Assembly (NCBI GenBank): GCA_020636915.1
Contig: JACJWV010000003.1
Coordinates: forward strand, 248,001 to 312,000
DNA from: Nocardioides sp.
GTDB taxonomy: Bacteria; Actinomycetota; Actinomycetes; Propionibacteriales; Nocardioidaceae
Length of the DNA stretch: 64,000 nucleotides
Direction: 5' to 3'
The position numbers were made by a program, and so were the translations under genes. Under the pieces are notes generated by a model. The model did no database searches, had not been told where the DNA came from, and worked only from the letters and a program-made list of their open reading frames with translations. Shown one piece after another: positions 59,393 to 64,000 of the stretch. Every line of letters starts with the position of its first letter. The stretch's first letter is position 1.

Positions 59393-59499
59393 CTCGGGTC
59401 TCCTCGGTGAGGGGTTGTCACCCTCTCGACGAACGAGGGGACACGAAAACGACAGACCCGTCCAACCATTTCTTCTCATCGGTGGTCCCCCACGAACGC

Positions 59500-59556
59500 T
59501 TGCGCGACCGCTATTCAGCGTTACTATGTAGTGGTAGTCAGCAACACTGAGTAGTG
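59500..59556 (+). promoter_or_regulatory. padR promoter with small dyads
   Basis: TTGCGC (59500-59505) and TACTAT (59522-59527) are 16 bp apart. ACTATGTAGT (59523-59532) overlaps the -10, and CACTGAGTAGTG (59545-59556) follows near the expected transcript start. Such short dyads are typical PadR operators. GGAGG precedes the padR ATG. Which sequence is bound is inferred. Confidence 0.45.
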
Positions 59557-59573
59557 CCACGGAGGCCGGACGG

Positions 59574-59903
59574 ATGGGCAAGCAGGAGACCGAGATGCTC
59601 AAGGGCACGCTCGAGGGCATCGTCCTGGCGATCCTGGCCCGCCGGCCGGCCTACGGCTACGAGATCACCGCCTGGCTGCGCGACCAGGGCTTCGTCGACA
59701 TCGCCGAGGGGACCGTCTACGCCCTCCTGATCAGGGTCGAGCAACGCGGACTCGTCGACGTCGAGAAGGTCCCGTCGACCCAAGGCCCACCGCGCAAGGT
59801 CTACACCCTCAACGCCCAGGGCCGGACGCACCTCGACGAGTTCTGGAGGACCTGGAGCTTCCTCTCCGAACGCCTCACCCGGCTCCACGAAGGAGAGATC
59901 TGA
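59574..59903 (+). CDS. PadR-family transcriptional regulator
   Basis: The 109-residue protein is a short PadR type: MLKGTLEGIVLAILARRPAY, GYEITAWLRDQGFVDIAEGT with VYALLIRVEQRGLV, and a C-terminal dimer helix. PadR proteins repress exporters and are released by the drug or phenolic ligand they bind. It is the first gene of an operon with DUF1048 and an ABC exporter (2-bp gap to the next gene) and is divergent from an MFS exporter gene. It probably controls both export systems. Confidence 0.92.
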   Translation: MGKQETEMLKGTLEGIVLAILARRPAYGYEITAWLRDQGFVDIAEGTVYALLIRVEQRGLVDVEKVPSTQGPPRKVYTLNAQGRTHLDEFWRTWSFLSERLTRLHEGEI

Positions 59904-59905
59904 TC

Positions 59906-60271
59906 ATGGCCGCACGATGGATCGAGACCGTCACGGGATCGCTGGAGCACAAGCGGCAGTACCGGCAGGACAAGGCCCGCCTGAAGGCCCTCCCCGAGCC
60001 GTACGGAGCCGTCGCCTGGGCGCTGCACCGCTACCTGATGGTGTGCGGGGGCATCACCGACGGCGCGACCGCCGTGCAGATGTTCGGCGACTTCGCCGAC
60101 CTCTGGGAGCGGGCCGCGGCGGACGGGACACCGGTGCGAGCCGTGGTCGGCGACGACCCGGTCGAGTTCGCCGAGACGTTCGCCGAGGCGTACACCGGCA
60201 AGCGGTGGGTCGACAAGGAGCGTGCCCGCCTGGTCAGGGCGGTCGAGGACGCGGAGCGGGGGCAGCCGTGA
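59906..60271 (+). CDS. DUF1048 family protein
   Basis: The 121-residue protein matches DUF1048, all-helical proteins often encoded next to PadR regulators. Its segments are WIETVTGSLEHKRQYRQDKA, LPEPYGAVAWALHRYLMVCG and DLWERAAADGTPVRAVVGDD. VEFAETFAEAY with KRWVDKERARL resembles the C-terminal of such proteins. It has no membrane segment. Its function is unknown, but the constant pairing suggests a co-regulator or modulator of the exporter. It starts 2 bp after padR and overlaps the ATPase gene by 4 nt. Confidence 0.85.
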   Translation: MAARWIETVTGSLEHKRQYRQDKARLKALPEPYGAVAWALHRYLMVCGGITDGATAVQMFGDFADLWERAAADGTPVRAVVGDDPVEFAETFAEAYTGKRWVDKERARLVRAVEDAERGQP

Positions 60272-61011
60272 TCACGGTCCGCGGGCTCGAGAAGTCGTAC
60301 GGCGACCTCGGCGTGCTGCGCGGGGTCGACCTGGACGTCGAGCGGGGCAGCGTCTGCGCCCTCCTCGGCTCCAACGGCGCCGGGAAGACCACGCTCGTCC
60401 GGATCCTGGCAACGCTGCTGCGCCCCGGTGCGGGGACGGCGTGCGTCGCCGGGTCCGACGTGGTGACACAGGCGGCCCACGTGCGAGAGGTCATCAGTCT
60501 CACCGGGCAGTTCGCGGCCGTCGACGACGTGCTGAGCGGGCGCGAGAACCTGGTGCTCGTCGCCCGTCTGCGGCACCAGCCGGACCCGGGACGGATCGCC
60601 GACGACCTGCTCGCCCGCTTCGACCTCACCGAGGCGGCGGACCGGCGCGTGGCGACGTACTCCGGCGGCATGCGCCGCCGCCTGGACATCGCGATGAGCC
60701 TGGTCGGCGACCCACCGGTGATCTTCCTCGACGAGCCCACCACCGGCCTGGACCCGCAGGGGCGCGGCGAGGTCTGGGCCTGCGTCCGCGAGCTCGCCGG
60801 GAGGGGGACCACGGTCCTGCTGACCACGCAGTACCTCGACGAGGCCGAGCAGCTCGCCGACCGGATCGCGATCCTCCACGAGGGACGGATCATCGCCGAC
60901 GGATCCCTCGCGGACCTCCAGCAGCTGCTGCCGCCCGCCCGCGTCGAGTACGTCGAGAAGCAGCCGACGCTCGAGGAGGTCTTCCTCGCGGTCGTCGGCG
61001 CCGACAGCTGA
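60268..61011 (+). CDS. ABC exporter ATP-binding protein (DrrA-like)
   Basis: The 247-residue protein has Walker A LGSNGAGKTTL, the Q loop region SLTGQFAAVDDVLSG, signature YSGGMRRRLDIA, Walker B PVIFLDEPTTGLDP and TTQYLDEAEQLADRI. It belongs to the DrrA/CcmA-type drug exporters. Its C-terminus is shorter than DrrA but keeps the EKQPTLEEVFL tail. The GTG overlaps the DUF1048 stop. It energises the permease encoded 10 bp downstream. Confidence 0.93.
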   Translation: MITVRGLEKSYGDLGVLRGVDLDVERGSVCALLGSNGAGKTTLVRILATLLRPGAGTACVAGSDVVTQAAHVREVISLTGQFAAVDDVLSGRENLVLVARLRHQPDPGRIADDLLARFDLTEAADRRVATYSGGMRRRLDIAMSLVGDPPVIFLDEPTTGLDPQGRGEVWACVRELAGRGTTVLLTTQYLDEAEQLADRIAILHEGRIIADGSLADLQQLLPPARVEYVEKQPTLEEVFLAVVGADS

Positions 61012-61021
61012 GGAGACTCCC

Positions 61022-61783
61022 ATGACCACGCACGTCCTCGGCGACACCACCGTCCTGCTGGGACGGTCGCTGCGCCACGTCGTCCGCAGCCCGGACACGA
61101 TCATCACCACCGCGCTCATGCCGATCGCCTTCATGCTGCTGTTCGTCTACGTCTTCGGTGGCTCGATCGACGCGGGGTCGCAGCCGTACGTCGACTACCT
61201 GCTGCCCGGCATCCTCCTGATCACCGTCGCGTCGGGGATCTCCTACACGTCCTACCGCCTGTTCCTGGACCTGCAGGGCGGGATCGTCGAACGCTTCCGC
61301 TCCCTGCCGATCGCCCGCTCGTCGGTGCTGTGGGCCCACGTGGGGACGTCCCTGGTCGCCAACGCGACCTCGGTCGCGGTCGTGCTCCTGGTCGCGGTGC
61401 TCCTCGGCTTCCGCTCGGGCGCGGGCCTGCTCGCGTGGCTGGCGGTCGCCGGGATCCTGGCCCTCTTCACCCTCGCCCTCACCTGGGTCGCGGTGCTGGC
61501 CGGCCTGTCGGCGCGGTCCGTCGACGGCGCGGCCGCCTTCTCCTACCCGATCGTGCTCCTGCCGTTCGTCAGCTCCGCGTTCGTGCTGACCGACACGATG
61601 CCCGGGCCGGTGTGGGCCTTCGCCGAGCACCAGCCGGTGACCTCGATCGTCGAGACGATCCGTCACCTGCTCGCCCAGCAGCCGGTCGGCACCGACATCT
61701 GGGTCGCGCTGGCGTGGTGCGTCGGCGTGCTGCTGGCGGCGTACACGCTCGCCGCGCTGGCCTATCGGCGCCGGTTCGCCTGA
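61022..61783 (+). CDS. ABC exporter permease (DrrB-like)
   Basis: The 253-residue protein has six membrane helices and the ABC-2 transporter pattern. It starts with LGRSLRHVVRSPDTIITTAL and MPIAFMLLFVYVFGG, then YVDYLLPGILLITVASGISY. FVSSAFVLTDTMPGPVWAFA and EHQPVTSIVETIRHLL follow. It is the membrane partner of the ATPase just upstream; GGAG lies about 8 nt before the ATG. The substrate is unknown. The pair most resembles daunorubicin-type exporters, a match by family only. Confidence 0.93.
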   Translation: MTTHVLGDTTVLLGRSLRHVVRSPDTIITTALMPIAFMLLFVYVFGGSIDAGSQPYVDYLLPGILLITVASGISYTSYRLFLDLQGGIVERFRSLPIARSSVLWAHVGTSLVANATSVAVVLLVAVLLGFRSGAGLLAWLAVAGILALFTLALTWVAVLAGLSARSVDGAAAFSYPIVLLPFVSSAFVLTDTMPGPVWAFAEHQPVTSIVETIRHLLAQQPVGTDIWVALAWCVGVLLAAYTLAALAYRRRFA

Positions 61784-61815
61784 AGCCCGGCCGGGGCTCC
61801 GCGCCCCAGCTCAGC

Positions 61816-63498
61816 TCAGACGTGCCGTCGCGACTGCACGACGCGGAAGCGGGGCGCGACGTAGGCGCCGTCGGTGTACGACGCGTTCGCGGCCGGGTTC
61901 GCGCCGGTGCCGTGGAAGTCGGAGAACGCCGCGGACTGGTTGACGAAGACGCCACCGAGCAGGTTCTCCGACAGCGCGACGCCGGCGTCGAGCGCGGCCT
62001 CGCGCATCTCGTCGACGACCTCGCCCGAGGTCGAGTAGACGGCCGCCGTCATCGCGCCGTGCCGCTGCACCGTGTCGCGGAAGAGGTCGATCGACTGCTC
62101 GGTCCCGGACGTCTCGATGAGGTAGGCGACCGGTCCGAAGCACTCGGTCTCGTAGACCTCCGCGTCGTCGGCCGTCAGCCGGAGCAGCGTGGGTGTGCGC
62201 ACGGTGGCGGCCTCGAAGGCGGGGTGCGTGACCGCGCGCGACGGGACCAGCACCTCACCCGAGGCCGCGGCGTCCAGGCGCGAGAGCACGCCGTCGTTGA
62301 CGATGCCGCCCAGCAGCTCGACCGCGCGGGCGTCGTCGCCGAGCAGCCGGCCGAGCGCGGCGCCGATGCCCTCGGCCACCTCCGCGGGCGACCTGACGCC
62401 GTCCTCGGTCGCGACGCCGGCCGCCGGGAGGTAGACGTTCTGCGGCGCGGTGCACATCTGGCCGGAATAGAGCGAGAACGAGAAGGCCAGGTTCTGGCAC
62501 ATCGCAGCGAAGTCGGAGGTGGAGTCGACGACGACGGTGTTCACCCCGGCCTTCTCGGTGAAGACCACGGCCTGGGTGGCGTGCTGCTCGAGCCAGTCGC
62601 CGAAGGCGTTGCCACCGGTGAAGTCGACCAGCTTCACCTCGGGGCGTACGGCGAGGGTCGCGGCCAGGTGGTCGTCGGGCTGCTCCGCGGCCAGGGTCAC
62701 CAGGTCGGCGTCGAAGCCCGCCTCGACCAGCACCTCCTGGCAGACCTGCACGGTGATCGCGAGCGGCAGCACCGCGGCGGGGTGCGGCTTGACGACCACC
62801 GGGTTGCCGGTGACCAGCGAGGCGAACAGGCCGGGCCAGGAGTTCCAGGTCGGGAAGGTGTTGCAGCCGATGACCAGCGCGACCCCGCGCGGCACGACCG
62901 TGAACGTCTTCTCCATCCGCAGCGGCTCGCCGCGCCCGGGCTTCTCCCAGAGCGCGGTCGCCGGGGTGCGGTGCATCTCGGCCCACGCGTAGGCGATCGA
63001 CTCCAGCGCCCGGTCCAGCGCGTGCGCGCCACCGGCCTGGAAGGCCATCACGAACGCCTGGCCGCTGGTGTGCTGCACCGCGTTGGCGAGCTCGAAGATG
63101 CGCGCGTGCAGCCGGTCGAGGATCTCCAGGCACACCCCCGTCCGGCCGTCGGGACCGGCGTCGCGCCAGGCCCGCATGCCGCCGCGCGCCGCCGACAGCA
63201 GCGCGTCGACGTCCGCGGCCCGCGGGTAGGAGACACCGAGGTCGAAGCCGTACGGCGACCGCTCGGTCGCCACCGTCCCGGACGCACCCGGCGTGCTGAG
63301 CGGGAACTCCGCCCCGAGCCACCGCTCGAACGCGGCCCGGCCGAGCCCGGCCGCCTCCTCGCCGTACACCCGCGGCGACGGGGACTCGTCGAAGGCGGAG
63401 TAGAAGGTGCGGTGGGCGCACGCCTCGACGGCTGCGTCGAGGCGGGCTCGGTGCCGGTCGAGCAGGTCGGTGAGGAGGGCAGAGGGTGTGGTGGTCAT
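61816..63498 (-). CDS. paaN: PaaN-type aldehyde dehydrogenase (phenylacetate degradation)
   Basis: The 560-residue protein is an aldehyde dehydrogenase of the PaaN group. It has GCNTFPTWNSWPGLFASLVT with PVVVKPHPAAVLP, KLVDFTGGNAFGDWLE, a Glu in VVFTEKAGVN, and the catalytic Cys in LYSGQMCTAPQNVYLP. In phenylacetate breakdown such enzymes oxidise the ring-opened semialdehyde. No other paa genes are in the window, so the pathway link is by family only. GGGGAG lies upstream of the ATG at 63498. Confidence 0.85.
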   Translation of the reverse strand: MTTTPSALLTDLLDRHRARLDAAVEACAHRTFYSAFDESPSPRVYGEEAAGLGRAAFERWLGAEFPLSTPGASGTVATERSPYGFDLGVSYPRAADVDALLSAARGGMRAWRDAGPDGRTGVCLEILDRLHARIFELANAVQHTSGQAFVMAFQAGGAHALDRALESIAYAWAEMHRTPATALWEKPGRGEPLRMEKTFTVVPRGVALVIGCNTFPTWNSWPGLFASLVTGNPVVVKPHPAAVLPLAITVQVCQEVLVEAGFDADLVTLAAEQPDDHLAATLAVRPEVKLVDFTGGNAFGDWLEQHATQAVVFTEKAGVNTVVVDSTSDFAAMCQNLAFSFSLYSGQMCTAPQNVYLPAAGVATEDGVRSPAEVAEGIGAALGRLLGDDARAVELLGGIVNDGVLSRLDAAASGEVLVPSRAVTHPAFEAATVRTPTLLRLTADDAEVYETECFGPVAYLIETSGTEQSIDLFRDTVQRHGAMTAAVYSTSGEVVDEMREAALDAGVALSENLLGGVFVNQSAAFSDFHGTGANPAANASYTDGAYVAPRFRVVQSRRHV

Positions 63499-63599
63499 CC
63501 GAGGCTCCCCGGGAGAAGGTGCTGTGACAGGTTCAGCACACTCTCGCACAGAACTGTCACACCCGGTGAGCCGGATCGCGCCGGGCTACCCTCCTGCCC

Positions 63600-64000
63600 G
63601 TGAGGGTGCGTTGGATCGGGCTGACGCTCGCGCTCGTGGCGCTGGGCGCCGCCGCGGGCTGGGGCCTGGGGATGCTCCGCGAGGAGCCCGCCACGACCGT
63701 CGCCACCGCGTCACCGGTGCCCGCCCACGACCCGTCGGTCCCGGTGCTGCCGGACGCCCCCTACGCCCCCGACATCGGCTACCCGCCCCTGGCCTCCGAC
63801 CTGACCTACCGCGTGCACGGCATCGGCTCCCCGGCGTACCGATGGCACTACGACGTGCCGGCCGGGTGGACGCCGGAGGAGGTGTCGCCGCTGTTCGAGA
63901 CGCGGTGGCGGCCGGCCGACGAGCCGACGGTCGGTGGCTACAGCCTGCGGGTGAAGCTGGTCAACGAGCACCGCACCAACGCCGAGATGGTCGCCGAGAA
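63600..64000 (+). CDS. Membrane-anchored or secreted protein, 3' end cut off
   Basis: The frame opens at GTG 63600 and runs off the window after 133 codons. It starts with a basic residue pair and one hydrophobic helix (WIGLTLALVALGAAAGWGLG), then a Pro/Ala-rich linker (VATASPVPAHDPSVPVLPD). A beta-rich domain follows (YRWHYDVPAGWTPEEVSPLF, GGYSLRVKLVNEH). TACCCT (63587-63592) is 7 nt before the GTG, so the mRNA may be leaderless. I recognise no family; the domain lies outside the membrane by topology. Confidence 0.7.
   Translation, partial: MRVRWIGLTLALVALGAAAGWGLGMLREEPATTVATASPVPAHDPSVPVLPDAPYAPDIGYPPLASDLTYRVHGIGSPAYRWHYDVPAGWTPEEVSPLFETRWRPADEPTVGGYSLRVKLVNEHRTNAEMVAE

Overview
The window is one stretch of very GC-rich chromosome from an actinobacterium, most likely a Nocardioides-like member of the Propionibacteriales. 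The evidence is a complete mycofactocin cluster, an F420-NADP oxidoreductase and an F420-type deazaflavin protein, a proteasome activator of the Bpa type, frequent GTG starts, 4-nt start/stop overlaps, and many genes that begin 6-8 nt after a TAGNNT-like -10 box (leaderless pattern). No rRNA or CRISPR array was seen. The ends cut a PQ-loop membrane gene (position 1) and a secreted or membrane protein gene (position 64000).

Layout. 1-5011: PQ-loop protein, F420 reductase, a large secreted CARDB protein and an acyl-CoA dehydrogenase. 4956-11287: mycofactocin genes mftA-B-C-D-E-SDR-mftF on the minus strand, with mftR divergent. The reading frames overlap by 4 nt except at mftA/mftB and at mftD/mftE, where an 86-bp hairpin repeat sits. 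11348-16874: small secreted protein, secreted GH13 amylase, a palindromic promoter with a 70-codon ORF, a LacI regulator and an aquaporin. 16897-28324: DUF1059 protein, a first GTP-type PEP carboxykinase, a cNMP/CBS/DUF294 protein with a DnaQ-like exonuclease, an FAD oxidoreductase and a DUF4239 membrane protein. These are followed by a heavily decayed second copy of the last two genes, an IS21 remnant, an IS256 element and a second, different PEP carboxykinase.

28467-31288: an HTH regulator convergent with a 38-codon gene that encodes little more than a signal peptide and a nine-residue tail. That small gene is preceded by a cluster of TGCA dyads. This is the best candidate here for an undescribed system (peptide signalling, inferred only). 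Two tRNA-Ser genes (GCT and TGA anticodons) lie close by. 31315-42583: housekeeping and maintenance genes, including a biotinyl carrier, YecM, nitrilase, MobA-like, quinone oxidoreductase and Bpa, then a compact serS-HAD-GNAT-HAD operon and a PAP2-lipid kinase fusion. 42809-50452: a full kdp operon (small KdpF-like peptide, kdpA, B, C, D, E) with three in-phase CGTCAA boxes upstream.

50662-57802: F420-type protein, DUF4446 and HAD operon, prephenate dehydratase, a double VOC protein, then larB-larC for the nickel-pincer cofactor directly coupled to a TMEM165/GDT1 transporter, and an isolated arginine deiminase. 57944-64000: a DHA2 drug exporter divergent from a PadR-DUF1048-ABC exporter operon, then a PaaN-like aldehyde dehydrogenase and the truncated last gene. 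A 32-bp intergenic repeat family recurs between two convergent gene pairs (36.8 kb and 50.5 kb).
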